From Candidatus Uhrbacteria bacterium RIFOXYB12_FULL_58_10 (GTDB taxonomy: Bacteria; Patescibacteriota; Patescibacteriia; UBA9934; GWF2-40-263), in NCBI GenBank assembly GCA_943359455.1, contig CALRHL010000012.1, positions 1-35,542 on the forward strand: a DNA stretch of 35,542 nucleotides, written 5' to 3'. Both the position numbers and the translations under genes were made by a program. Below the pieces are notes generated by a model that saw only the letters and a program-made list of their open reading frames with translations, was not told the origin of the DNA and searched no databases. Positions 7,925-15,370 of this stretch are shown here, piece after piece. Positions within the stretch are counted from its first letter, which is position 1. Every line of letters starts with the position of its first letter.

Positions 7925-7940
7925 AGTCAATACCTCGCGT

Positions 7941-9008
7941 ATGCGTAAGGAGCAGTTCAACCAATTGTTTCCCGACACGCCTGCTTACCGCTGGAAACAG
8001 ATTGAGCAGGCGTTTTTCGTTCCGACCATTTTATCATGGGATGGGGTGACTTCGCTTTCAAAAGAAATGCGAGCGAGACTTGTGGATGTACCGTTTATGT
8101 CCGTGACGGCTAAGCAGGTAATGGTCAGTGCAAAGAAAGATACGCACAAAGCCTTGCTTGAACTGGGTGACGAACAAGTCGTCGAATCTGTTCTCATGGA
8201 AAACGCACGTGGTGACTGGACGATCTGCGTTTCCTCACAGGTCGGCTGTGCCATGCGCTGCGGTTTTTGCGCCACAGGAAAAATGGGCCTAAAGCGATCG
8301 CTTACGGCGGATGAGATTGTGGATCAGTACAGATTCTGGATCCAATACCTAACACCAACCCCCATCCCCCAACTACCAACGAGCAACCCCCAACGTATCA
8401 GCAACATCGTCTTCATGGGCATGGGCGAACCACTTGCAAACTACATAAACGTCCGAGATACACTCAACACCTGGCTTACCTACACCGATATTGGAAAAAC
8501 ACGCATCACCGTTTCAACGGTCGGTGTTCTTCCCCGTCTTGAACAAATCTTGACCGACAAAGACTGGCCACATGTCCGCCTTGCTGTTTCGCTTCACTCT
8601 GCGATTGCAGAAACACGCAAACAAATTGTCCCAACGTCGTACGATGATTTTCTTCCAAAACTTCAAGACTGGGCGCGACGGTATTTGAAATTGCTCGGCA
8701 ATCGTCGTCATCATCTGACGTTCGAATATGTAATGCTCAAAGATGTAAATGACACTGACGAACACGCACGCGCTCTCTCCACATTCGTTCACTCGATCGG
8801 AAACGTTCGCTGCAATCTCATTCCCTACAATCTAACCGACTGCGAATTTTCTCGAAGCGAAGACAGTCAAATCGCAAAATTTCTTTCCATTCTAGAAAAA
8901 TCAGACGTTGTTGCGACGCGTCGAAAAACCATGGGCGACGACATAGCCGCGGCATGTGGACAGTTGATTGTGTTATCAAAAAAACCAAGGGATCAAACCC
9001 TCGGCTAG
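7941..9008 (+). CDS. rlmN: dual-specificity 23S rRNA/tRNA A2503/A37 methyltransferase RlmN
   Basis: Radical SAM enzyme that methylates C2 of A2503 in 23S rRNA and A37 in some tRNAs. 355 aa from MRKEQFNQLFP. The radical SAM cluster is Cys103-x3-Cys107-x2-Cys110 (VGCAMRCGFC), followed by the GMGEPLANY motif. The methyl-carrying Cys near the C-terminus is Cys339 in MGDDIAAACGQL. Residues 138-151 (TPTPIPQLPTSNPQ) are not part of the usual fold and come from a family D repeat, placed between the cluster loop and the GEP strand. The frame is open upstream to 7830, but that part overlaps the small basic ORF and lacks family similarity. Confidence 0.95.
   Translation: MRKEQFNQLFPDTPAYRWKQIEQAFFVPTILSWDGVTSLSKEMRARLVDVPFMSVTAKQVMVSAKKDTHKALLELGDEQVVESVLMENARGDWTICVSSQVGCAMRCGFCATGKMGLKRSLTADEIVDQYRFWIQYLTPTPIPQLPTSNPQRISNIVFMGMGEPLANYINVRDTLNTWLTYTDIGKTRITVSTVGVLPRLEQILTDKDWPHVRLAVSLHSAIAETRKQIVPTSYDDFLPKLQDWARRYLKLLGNRRHHLTFEYVMLKDVNDTDEHARALSTFVHSIGNVRCNLIPYNLTDCEFSRSEDSQIAKFLSILEKSDVVATRRKTMGDDIAAACGQLIVLSKKPRDQTLG
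8351..8394. repeat. CAACTACCAAC/CCCCCAAC repeat, family D, inside rlmN
   Basis: Contains CCCCCAACTACCAAC and CAACCCCCAAC, the reverse complement of the units at 19264-19326 at the end of the tsaB-like gene. It is read in frame as TPTPIPQLPTSNPQ. Confidence 0.7.
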
Positions 9009-9026
9009 TGAAAGACGGATAAACCG

Positions 9027-9056
9027 TTGACATTTTTGCTTTATGTATGCTACGAT
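9027..9056 (+). promoter_or_regulatory. sigma70-type promoter
   Basis: TTGACA (9027-9032), 18-bp spacer, TACGAT (9051-9056). It precedes the unknown gene at 9084, which also has a near-perfect ribosome site AAGGAGGG at 9072-9079. Confidence 0.75.
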
Positions 9057-9083
9057 GCGATCAGTTCTTTCAAGGAGGGAGCT

Positions 9084-9566
9084 GTGCCACAAGAAACATT
9101 TTTTCAGTCTGTTATCATCGTCCCAGATGTCACATCTTTTCAACTGCTCGGCCGGATCATGCCGAGGATTTCCAATGTCGAGATTGATCCTGATTTTGAT
9201 GAATGGGATTTCATTGGAGAGACGCGAGGGAAAACATTTGAAGTGATCATCTGGAAACCAAACACGCACACAACGCCTCGAACGGTCCTTCCACAGGAAT
9301 GCAACGGATACGAAGCGATGACCGCTCCGTTCCTTGCATGGCTGATCGAAAACCAACCAAAGGGTTGGTATGCTTCACAAGTTCCTCGAGAAATGCGTTT
9401 CAAACACCCAAGCTGCTCTGCACGAGTCATGCCTCATGCGGTCCCGATGTACACCTGTGCAAATGGAAAAACGCAATTCAATCTGATCAATCCACCGTAT
9501 CCTTGGTACCCCTGGTTTCACTTCGCCTTGTTCCGCGAAATGCCGAGCAGGCAAGTCACACCTTAA
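9084..9566 (+). CDS. unknown protein with strong promoter and ribosome site
   Basis: 160 aa starting at GTG 9084 (VPQETFFQSVIIVPDVTSF). The start is chosen because AAGGAGGG ends 4 bases upstream and the longer reading would begin inside the promoter. Soluble, with a proline/aromatic-rich tail (INPPYPWYPWFHFALF). Three Cys are spread out: PQECNGYE, PSCSARV, MYTCANG. No family recognised. Stand-alone unit with its own promoter (9027-9056) and terminator (9571-9596), like the other plus-strand accessory genes. Its ribosome site is much stronger than those of the surrounding housekeeping genes. Confidence 0.75.
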   Translation: MPQETFFQSVIIVPDVTSFQLLGRIMPRISNVEIDPDFDEWDFIGETRGKTFEVIIWKPNTHTTPRTVLPQECNGYEAMTAPFLAWLIENQPKGWYASQVPREMRFKHPSCSARVMPHAVPMYTCANGKTQFNLINPPYPWYPWFHFALFREMPSRQVTP

Positions 9567-9570
9567 ACTC

Positions 9571-9596
9571 ATCAACCTTCTCTGGTTGATTTTTTT
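9571..9596 (+). terminator. rho-independent terminator
   Basis: Stem ATCAACC / GGTTGAT, 6-base loop, then TTTTTT, a few bases after the stop of the unknown gene. Confidence 0.9.
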
Positions 9597-9683
9597 ATCT
9601 GACAATACAACGCTGTAGCACGGACGTGATATTTTCCTCTTTGCGGGAAATGAATTTTTCCTCTCGGTGTATCCTGCCGAGAT

Positions 9684-9956
9684 ATGGAGAACATCATTAT
9701 GTCCCAAAAGGAGAATGAACGAGTGAAGGTGGTCCGTGACATCCTGGCTGGCCGCCGCACGCAAGTTGGTGAAGCAAAGCGTCTAAAGGTGACGACGAGG
9801 TGTATCCGGTACTGGATGGAATCCTTTGAAGTAGACGGGGCGGAGGGCCTCGTCCACGGGAATCGTGGAAAGGAGAGTCCACGTCGCGTTCCGGACAAAG
9901 AGCGCGAGGAGATCGCCTCGCTCATCCGGAACAGCTACGATCTGACCGTCACTTAG
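9684..9956 (+). pseudogene. ISNCY-type transposase, N-terminal helix-turn-helix remnant
   Basis: 90 codons: the N-terminal DNA-binding region of an ISNCY/IS481-like transposase. Helix-turn-helix around RRTQVGEAKRLKVTTRCIRYW, then the usual linker EGLVHGNRGKESPRRVP and REEIASLIRNSY. The catalytic DDE domain is missing: after SY the frame runs into the palindromic repeat at 9940 and stops (DLTVT). Full-length relatives have about 400 residues. The HTH piece could still be made and bind the element's ends, but this is more likely debris. The start could be 9684 or the ATG six codons later. Confidence 0.8.
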
Positions 9957-10086
9957 AGACGGTCAAAACAACGATGATAAAAATACATTTAAATCACCCT
10001 GTAAAATAACAACGGAATCACAAGACAAACATCAAAAACAATCTGACCGTCACTAAGTGACGGTCAGATCTAAGTGACGGTCAGAT
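9940..10086. mobile_element. nested 147-bp MITE-like element
   Basis: Perfect 18-bp terminal inverted repeats: ATCTGACCGTCACTTAGA at 9940-9957 and its complement at 10069-10086. Next to the right end is a further 29-bp palindrome (10041-10069) made of the same 14-base arm. The interior is AT-rich with no ORF. It truncates the transposase remnant, so it arrived after that element. Confidence 0.7.
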
Positions 10087-10176
10087 ATCGTGGCGACCTG
10101 AAATAACGAACCGGAAAAATTCATTTCCCTGGCAACAGGAAAAATTCACTTCCCGTTGACACTGACAATACAACGC

Positions 10177-10205
10177 TTGACGCAAAGAAGATAATCCGAT
10201 ACAGT
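10177..10205 (+). promoter_or_regulatory. promoter for leader ORF and ABC exporter
   Basis: TTGACG (10177-10182), 17-bp spacer, TACAGT (10200-10205). The -35 box begins on the last base of the right-hand copy of the 16-bp direct repeat, so insertion of the element landed just upstream of this promoter. Confidence 0.65.
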
Positions 10206-10226
10206 GATTCTCTTAACAAACCCACT

Positions 10227-10343
10227 ATGTCCAACGCACAGACGTACAATGCAACGGTCGCTCGATTCCAGGCATGTATTGCCGTGAATCTTGTTTCTTG
10301 TGTCCGAATGGACGGGTTTTCTCTGTTTTTGAAATCACGCTAA
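10227..10343 (+). CDS. possible 38-aa leader peptide upstream of ABC exporter
   Basis: 38 codons, MSNAQTYNATVARFQACIAV then NLVSCVRMDGFSLFLKSR, starting about 15 bases after the expected transcription start and ending 65 bases before the exporter start. Two tandem hairpins follow directly. The arrangement (promoter, short ORF, hairpins, well-marked main start) is that of a leader peptide that senses ribosome stalling, as known for antibiotic-resistance ABC and erm genes. No ribosome site is obvious before it, and the peptide matches nothing I recognise, so it may be chance. Confidence 0.4.
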   Translation: MSNAQTYNATVARFQACIAVNLVSCVRMDGFSLFLKSR

Positions 10344-10345
10344 GG

Positions 10346-10389
10346 CTTGATAGTCAAGACCAGTGCAAAGCCCGGACAAACCGGGCTTT
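10346..10389 (+). promoter_or_regulatory. tandem hairpins in the exporter leader, possible attenuator
   Basis: First hairpin CTTGA-TAG-TCAAG (10346-10358), second AAAGCCCGG-ACAAA-CCGGGCTTT (10367-10389), a 9-bp perfect GC-rich stem. A broken T tract (CAACTTTTG) follows. It lies between the 38-codon ORF and the ribosome site GGAGG at 10400-10404. Confidence 0.55.
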
Positions 10390-10408
10390 CAACTTTTGTG
10401 GAGGTAGC

Positions 10409-12184
10409 GTGTTCCTTTCATTTCTCAAGGACTTCGAGACGTTGATTCGGCCGTTTATCCCGAAAATTCGGAGGGCGGCTGGGTGGGTGGTTTTGCTTCA
10501 GCTTGGGGCGATGTGCGAACCGTACATGACGATGCAAATCGTAAATGTTGTTGTCGAACATGGGGTGGCTTCTGAAGCGATGATTGAGCCTTTGTGTGGC
10601 TTGATGCTCACGATGCTCATCTTTCTTGGGTTCGTAAACATCGCGAAGAATCGATTCATTCGCGATGTGTGGTTGCAAATCGAACATGATCTACCGCTGC
10701 TTGGTGGAACCAAACTGCTGTCGCTTCCTTACGTGTATCATCAGACCGAAAACACAGGGCTCATCGTCGGGAAAATGGTGCGAGGTGTGACGCGAACTGG
10801 TGAGATTGTCGGAATCTTTCTGTTTGAGGTGTTTCCGCTTCTTACACAAACCATTGTCACGGCAACTCTGCTCATGTACTACAGTCCAAGGTCTGCCTTG
10901 ATCTTTGTGCCTGTGTTCCTCGTGTTTGTAACGATCACGGCGATCGTGAAACTCAAGTGGGCACCGTATCGCATCAAGCGGCACAAGCTCGATACGGTCG
11001 CGGACGAAATTCTTGGGCAGGCAGTGATGAACGTCATGACGACACAAGCGTTCGCTCAAGAATCGCGCGAGTTAAATCGTGTTCGAATGATCCGTGATCG
11101 AATCATTGACCTGGCTCAACCAGAATTTCATGCATACGACCAGAATGATTTTGTTCGAAATGCGTTGGTCTCGGTCGGTCGTGTCGGTGTGCTCTATGTC
11201 TGTGCAAAAGCAACGTACACAGGCACATTCTCTTTAGGTCATCTCGTGTTCGTCGTCACGCTTGCGGAAAAAGTGTTCATCAATTGCTATCGTATCGGGG
11301 CAATTTTCGACCGTGCGATGGAAGCCGTAGACGCCGTACACGAGATCAACCAAATTCTCGCGGAGCCTGATACGGTTCCTGATCCAGAGCATCCGGTCAC
11401 TGTCCCACGACGGCTTACCGGGTCGATCAAGATCAATGCGATCTCCTATGCCTATCGTGGCAAGCGCGATGGAAAAGAATATCGATCGACACATCTTGCG
11501 CTCGACCAGGTCACGCTCGAAATTCCCGCTGGGTCTGTTGTCGCCGTCGTAGGTGAGTCCGGAAGTGGAAAATCTACCCTTGCGAAACTTCTTATCCGTT
11601 GTGATGATCCGACATCAGGTACCATTACGATGGATGGCATCGATCTTCGACACATGCGCAGAAATGACTTACGCCGACAGTTCGGATATGTTCTGCAGGA
11701 GGTCGAAATCTACGATCTGTCGATCTCACAAAATATCGCATACGGTAGACCAGATGCAACGCAAAGCGAGGTCGAACAAGCCGCGCGACTTGCGAATGCT
11801 CATGAGTTTATTATGCGACTCGAAGAAGGATACGAAACGAAGGTCGGAAATCGTGGACTCAAACTCTCTGGTGGTCAACGGCAACGTGTTGGCATTGCCC
11901 GAGCCTGGCTCATCGATCCGCCTGTCATCATTCTAGACGAGGCAACGTCAAACGTTGATGTCGAAAGCGAGTTGAAAATTCAACAGTCCATGGAACGAAT
12001 GCGACACGGTCGCGCCATGATCATCATCGCGCATCGCCTCTCCACGGTGAGAAATGCCGACTTCATCGTGGTCATGCATAACGGCTGCATTGAAGAGATT
12101 GGCACGCATACAGAACTGCTTCGAGAGAATGGGATCTACCATCGTCTGGTAAATATCCAAACACACGAAGCCGCGATTACCTAA
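10409..12184 (+). CDS. ABC exporter, fused membrane and ATPase domains
   Basis: Half-transporter of the type I exporter class (MsbA/LmrA-like), probably a homodimer in the cytoplasmic membrane moving a lipid, peptide or drug. 591 aa from GTG 10409, chosen for the GGAGG 4 bases upstream; the frame extends to 10274 without similarity. The membrane domain covers about residues 20-315. The ATPase domain has Walker A GESGSGKST (382-390), signature LSGGQRQR (486-493), Walker B VIILDEATS (506-514) and the H-loop AHRLS (541-545). It ends at a strong terminator. Its own promoter and structured leader suggest regulated expression. Substrate cannot be inferred from the sequence. Confidence 0.93.
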   Translation: MFLSFLKDFETLIRPFIPKIRRAAGWVVLLQLGAMCEPYMTMQIVNVVVEHGVASEAMIEPLCGLMLTMLIFLGFVNIAKNRFIRDVWLQIEHDLPLLGGTKLLSLPYVYHQTENTGLIVGKMVRGVTRTGEIVGIFLFEVFPLLTQTIVTATLLMYYSPRSALIFVPVFLVFVTITAIVKLKWAPYRIKRHKLDTVADEILGQAVMNVMTTQAFAQESRELNRVRMIRDRIIDLAQPEFHAYDQNDFVRNALVSVGRVGVLYVCAKATYTGTFSLGHLVFVVTLAEKVFINCYRIGAIFDRAMEAVDAVHEINQILAEPDTVPDPEHPVTVPRRLTGSIKINAISYAYRGKRDGKEYRSTHLALDQVTLEIPAGSVVAVVGESGSGKSTLAKLLIRCDDPTSGTITMDGIDLRHMRRNDLRRQFGYVLQEVEIYDLSISQNIAYGRPDATQSEVEQAARLANAHEFIMRLEEGYETKVGNRGLKLSGGQRQRVGIARAWLIDPPVIILDEATSNVDVESELKIQQSMERMRHGRAMIIIAHRLSTVRNADFIVVMHNGCIEEIGTHTELLRENGIYHRLVNIQTHEAAIT

Positions 12185-12189
12185 CCCTT

Positions 12190-12221
12190 CCCGGCCCGAC
12201 ACGCGTCGGACCGGGATTTTT
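12190..12221 (+). terminator. rho-independent terminator after ABC exporter
   Basis: CCCGG-C-CCGAC / GTCGG-A-CCGGG stem with ACGC loop, then ATTTTT. Confidence 0.92.
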
Positions 12222-12240
12222 AATTCTGCCTGTCTCATTT

Positions 12241-12267
12241 CCATTCCGGCTCTTAGAGCCGGAATGG
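12241..12267. repeat. isolated REP-like palindrome (core CCGGCTCT/AGAGCCGG)
   Basis: Perfect 13-bp arms (CCATTCCGGCTCT and complement) around one T. The core is shared with the REPs around the transposase at 23.8-24.5 kb, about 11.5 kb away. A half copy (CCGGAATGGC) follows at once. It sits between a terminator and the next promoter. Confidence 0.75.
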
Positions 12268-12277
12268 CCGGAATGGC

Positions 12278-12306
12278 TTGACAGACCGTGGATTTCGCAG
12301 TACGAT
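12278..12306 (+). promoter_or_regulatory. sigma70-type promoter
   Basis: TTGACA (12278-12283), 17-bp spacer, TACGAT (12301-12306). The same -10 sequence occurs in the promoter at 9051. Confidence 0.78.
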
Positions 12307-12348
12307 CGGTTCTGGCTGGTGTTCAACATTAACCTTACGGATGGAGAA

Positions 12349-13173
12349 ATGACTCTTACCTATGCGGATTTGATGGGGTGGAAGGAAGGTTTGGAACTGT
12401 TTCAACTCACTCACGACAAACTCTTGCTTCCATCAAAAGTAAAGGATTTACTCCCTATCGGTGCTACACGAAAAGTCATGAATGACTACTTCGATGGGCA
12501 GAGATTTCAGGGAAATCCGCTGATGGTGGTTCGAGAGATCGAGGACGACTCGCATCCAGCCATGACTGCCCTACGTCGTGGATCATTCCTTACCGGAGTT
12601 GCTTCGAAACGTCAGCATCAAAATGGAAGATTTGCGGTAATCGATTCAGCGCGTGTTGCAACAACCGGACTGAAGTACTTTACTCGTGCATTTCTCTTCC
12701 TCCATCAAGATGACTTCTTTCGCATTTTCAGCGCGGCGGATGTTAAAAAAGAGCTCTTCTTGCATCATACACTTGCGGGAGCGCTTTCAGAAGCTCATGT
12801 GGCGACGCTTGTCATCAAAGCTGGATTCACGATTCGCTTCCCAACGACAGAAGAAGACCTTTTGTTCGGAGTTGACTGGATCATTCCATTCAACGATGAG
12901 TCGTGTGGGATCGTACTCCAAGTCAAAAGTCATGTCGAAGCATCCGGTGTTGAGTTCATAGCTATCACAGAGGAGACCGTTCGTAATCCCCCAAATGGCA
13001 CGAACCTCTTCCGAGATATCTGGTCAAAAACTCAAGGGTTCAATGACGCGTACAATGTATCTTACTCTCCCGTCATTGCCTACGTCGTGAGTGTGAGCGA
13101 TCGACGATTCCATTTCGATCGACTAGGCAACGTCGAGGCCACTCGCCAATTCCTCGCTTCCCTCGCTACTTGA
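12349..13173 (+). CDS. PD-(D/E)XK nuclease-like protein, unknown role
   Basis: 274 aa from the ATG at 12349 (MTLTYADLMGWKEG); a GTG at 12319 would add ten residues but begins only about 6 bases after the expected transcription start. The C-terminal half carries a plausible restriction-endonuclease-fold core: Glu148 (ALSEAHVATLVIKAGF), Asp176 (LLFGVDWIIPF) and Gln191-x-Lys193 (GIVLQVKSH), i.e. E...D...QxK in the usual order, with a hydrophobic strand before each. The N-terminal half is unlike anything I know. No methylase or specificity gene is adjacent. It could be an orphan restriction or DNA-repair nuclease, or a defence protein with the N-terminus as sensor. Own promoter and terminator. 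Confidence 0.6.
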   Translation: MTLTYADLMGWKEGLELFQLTHDKLLLPSKVKDLLPIGATRKVMNDYFDGQRFQGNPLMVVREIEDDSHPAMTALRRGSFLTGVASKRQHQNGRFAVIDSARVATTGLKYFTRAFLFLHQDDFFRIFSAADVKKELFLHHTLAGALSEAHVATLVIKAGFTIRFPTTEEDLLFGVDWIIPFNDESCGIVLQVKSHVEASGVEFIAITEETVRNPPNGTNLFRDIWSKTQGFNDAYNVSYSPVIAYVVSVSDRRFHFDRLGNVEATRQFLASLAT

Positions 13174-13189
13174 CAGCGAGGTTTTTATT
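13161..13189 (+). terminator. rho-independent terminator overlapping the gene end
   Basis: CCTCGCT / AGCGAGG stem, then TTTTTATTTT; the stop codon of the nuclease-like gene is in the loop. Confidence 0.88.
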
Positions 13190-13237
13190 TTCTGTAAGAT
13201 CGGATAAAATGCTTTTATAATTCATTAACAATTCACT

Positions 13238-13564
13238 ATGAATCTCCGATTCGATATACCTAAAGGACAACCAACTTCTCCATTCGACGCACCGGAACCA
13301 CCTTTGCATCTAAAAAAGGCTGTTGAAGTTGATGAGGCTGTTGAAGTTGATGAGGAATTTGAGAATAATGATAAAAATAAATCTTTGGAGCATGCAACAA
13401 CACTCATTCACGCGGAGGACAAAGGTATACAGGTTGTTGACATCAAAGATGAAGATCACACAGGGCTTGTAGACATCAAAGCCGAGGATCTCACACCACT
13501 TCCAATGGGCGACGAAGATGACGAACCAATCGAAGCGTTGCCAGCAGAGGAGGAAGCAGCCTAA
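13238..13564 (+). CDS. small acidic, probably disordered protein
   Basis: 108 aa, very rich in Glu/Asp (pI clearly acidic), with low-complexity repeats: KAVEVDEAVEVDEEFE from a 15-base tandem repeat at about 13320-13352, and VVDIKDEDHTGLVDIKAEDL, a second degenerate duplication. No hydrophobic core or membrane segment. A -10 box TATAAT (13216-13221) lies 16 bases before the ATG, and a bidirectional terminator follows, so it appears to be a real single-gene unit. Function unknown. The 15-base repeat resembles the GTTGAAG/GTTGTTGAG tracts at 5107-5172, so part of this protein may also be repeat-derived. Confidence 0.6.
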   Translation: MNLRFDIPKGQPTSPFDAPEPPLHLKKAVEVDEAVEVDEEFENNDKNKSLEHATTLIHAEDKGIQVVDIKDEDHTGLVDIKAEDLTPLPMGDEDDEPIEALPAEEEAA

Positions 13565-13567
13565 TAA

Positions 13568-13600
13568 AAATTCGGTCCGACGTATATCGGACCGAATTTT
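13568..13600. terminator. bidirectional terminator
   Basis: AATTCGGTCCGA / TCGGACCGAATT stem with A's before and T's after, between converging genes. Confidence 0.9.
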
Positions 13601-13601
13601 A

Positions 13602-14423
13602 TTAATCTGCAAGTTGATAGGTAATGGAAACGTTGAGCGTCACTTCGTTTGATCCAGCGTACATGTCTGGTGAAGCTCCTCCCATACCCCGCATGTCAGA
13701 ACGGACATAGTCGTAGTACGGGGTTGGATATCCGCTATCGGACCATTCGCTGTATCCAACAACTTTTTTCAAACGCACCCCAAGTGTTTTTGCGAGCGCT
13801 TGTGCTTTTTCTGAGGCGTCAGCTATTGCTTTTCCGCGCGCGGCATCTTTCAAAACAGACGGATCATCGATCGTGAAGTTCGGTCCAGAAATATTTGTTG
13901 CACCATTTTTTCCTGCGGTATCAAGGACCGTTGAAATTCGAGACGTGTCGCGAACTTTTACGGTGACGTTTTGGCTGACCACCCATCCACCTGCTTCGTA
14001 CATTTCTGTTTCTGGATTATAAATATTGTTTTCGTACACGTTGTAATTCGCTGTTTGAATATCCTCTTCCAAAATACCAGTTGCGATCAACCGATTGACA
14101 AGTGTATTCATGGTGTCAGTGTTTTGCTGCTGTGCCACGGCGACCGTTCCTCCTTTTGTTTCGATACCCATACTCACGGTTGCGATGTCAGGTGTTCCCA
14201 TTACCTTCCCTTGCCCATCGATCGTGATTTGATGTTCAAATGGTTCAGGTTTTCCAATTTCAGCTGTTTCACGAATGGATTGTCCTGTCTTCACCATGAG
14301 AAACACGATGAGAAACGACAGAACAAGCAAGAGAGCGAGAGCAAACGGCTTATTTTCATTCCATTTCGGCCAAGGTGAAATAATGGTTTGTGATCCAGAT
14401 AAAGATTTTATTGGTGTCGGCAT
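13602..14423 (-). CDS. SIMPL (DUF541) domain membrane protein
   Basis: 273 aa. One membrane segment (about 28-46, FALALLLVLSFLIVFLMV) anchors an external SIMPL domain that begins ITIDGQGKVMGTPDIATVSMGIET and ends YAGSNEVTLNVSITYQLAD. The family includes BP26/OMP28 and YggE and is linked to oxidative stress and envelope function, without a defined activity. The YPTPYYDYVRSDMRG insert before the last strand is Tyr/Gly-rich. Last gene of the long minus-strand operon, 17 bases after the DUF475 stop. The GGGGGA upstream of the start may be a ribosome site. Confidence 0.9.
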   Translation of the reverse strand: MPTPIKSLSGSQTIISPWPKWNENKPFALALLLVLSFLIVFLMVKTGQSIRETAEIGKPEPFEHQITIDGQGKVMGTPDIATVSMGIETKGGTVAVAQQQNTDTMNTLVNRLIATGILEEDIQTANYNVYENNIYNPETEMYEAGGWVVSQNVTVKVRDTSRISTVLDTAGKNGATNISGPNFTIDDPSVLKDAARGKAIADASEKAQALAKTLGVRLKKVVGYSEWSDSGYPTPYYDYVRSDMRGMGGASPDMYAGSNEVTLNVSITYQLAD

Positions 14424-14440
14424 ATTCCCCCATCTAGTAC

Positions 14441-15367
14441 TTAGTTTATTTTTTCCATTCTAACATGCTTCACGGATTTCCACCAAAAGTATCCGATCAC
14501 GGTGAATGTGACGACAGGAGAAAGCCAGTGTGGGATATGAAAACCGAATGCATCGAGAAGCATGATCGTTCCTAAAACAAGAACGGAATACATGGCGCCA
14601 TTTTTTAGGAAAACGTATTTCTTAATGCGATCAATGTTCCCAATCGTCAGTTGACGAACGACGATCGCACCGAGTCCGTTTCCAAGTAAGATAAGTGGAA
14701 CAGAAAGCGTGAAGGCAAATGCACCGAGAACGCCATCGATCGAAAATGTCATGTCGATAATTTCAAGATACATGATTTTTGCAATATCACTCATGTTTGA
14801 AGACCCAGAAAGCATCTGTTGTTCAGCCTGTTCTGCGTTTTGTTTGAATCCATGGGTGATAAAAAACGCGGTCGAACCTACGACGGCTCCAAACGCCATC
14901 ATTGGATTTGTATCGATCGCATTCCAGACAATAAAGGCGAGAAGAATAGAAACGATCGCATAAAACCAAACACCTTGACGTTGAAGAAACTCTTCTCCGA
15001 TAAGCCCAAACGTTTTTTTCTCAAGGAACAGCCAATGAAAAAAAAGAAAAACAAGAAAGACCCCACCGCCTGCAAGCAAAATGGGAGCAGATGCTTCAAT
15101 AGCCTCGATGACGTGCGGATCGTTTGAAAATGTCGCGGTGAGTGATCCAATCACTCCAAGGGACGGATTCACCACGTACACAATAAGCCACGGAAGAATT
15201 CCACGGACGATGAATACGGCAAACAAAATCCCCCAAAACAAAAACCACTTGCGCGCCTTCTTTCCCATCGTATGCAACACTTCTGCATTGATGATCGCAT
15301 TATCAATACTTGAGATTGTTTCAAAAAGCATCAATCCGACAACGGTCAAGAGCATCGAGAAAAACAT
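14441..15367 (-). CDS. DUF475 / TerC-superfamily membrane protein
   Basis: 308 aa with about eight to nine membrane segments. Two acidic membrane motifs mark the TerC/LysE-like superfamily: FETISSIDNAIINAEVL (residues 15-31) and DMTFSIDGVLGAFAF (about 206-220). These Asp residues are thought to bind metal during export (Mn2+ for some TerC relatives). The start lies 3 bases after the cohesin-gene stop. Metal export, perhaps Mn2+ or Ca2+, is inference from the family. Confidence 0.88.
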   Translation of the reverse strand: MFFSMLLTVVGLMLFETISSIDNAIINAEVLHTMGKKARKWFLFWGILFAVFIVRGILPWLIVYVVNPSLGVIGSLTATFSNDPHVIEAIEASAPILLAGGGVFLVFLFFHWLFLEKKTFGLIGEEFLQRQGVWFYAIVSILLAFIVWNAIDTNPMMAFGAVVGSTAFFITHGFKQNAEQAEQQMLSGSSNMSDIAKIMYLEIIDMTFSIDGVLGAFAFTLSVPLILLGNGLGAIVVRQLTIGNIDRIKKYVFLKNGAMYSVLVLGTIMLLDAFGFHIPHWLSPVVTFTVIGYFWWKSVKHVRMEKIN

Positions 15368-15370
15368 AGA

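Larger units (their letters stand above)
9599..10177 (+). mobile_element. decayed ISNCY-like insertion element with 16-bp flanking direct repeats
   Basis: CTGACAATACAACGCT occurs exactly at 9599-9614 and again at 10162-10177 and looks like a long target-site duplication. Inside, CGGGAAATGAATTTTTCCT (9644-9662) is inverted at 10137-10155 with one mismatch, and a second inverted copy lies at 10111-10130. Between them is only the N-terminal part of a transposase. Some ISNCY (IS1202-like) elements are known for long target duplications, which fits. The element cannot move on its own in this state. The inverted repeats are not equally far from the two direct repeats, so the exact ends are uncertain. 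Confidence 0.7.

Noticed and set aside
7830-7940. N-terminal extension of RlmN from 7830
   Set aside because: The extension has no family similarity and overlaps a better small basic ORF; RlmN proteins start near the MRKEQF position.
12241-12267. Palindrome read as the ABC exporter terminator
   Set aside because: It has no T-run, and a much better terminator lies at 12190-12221; the core matches the REP family.
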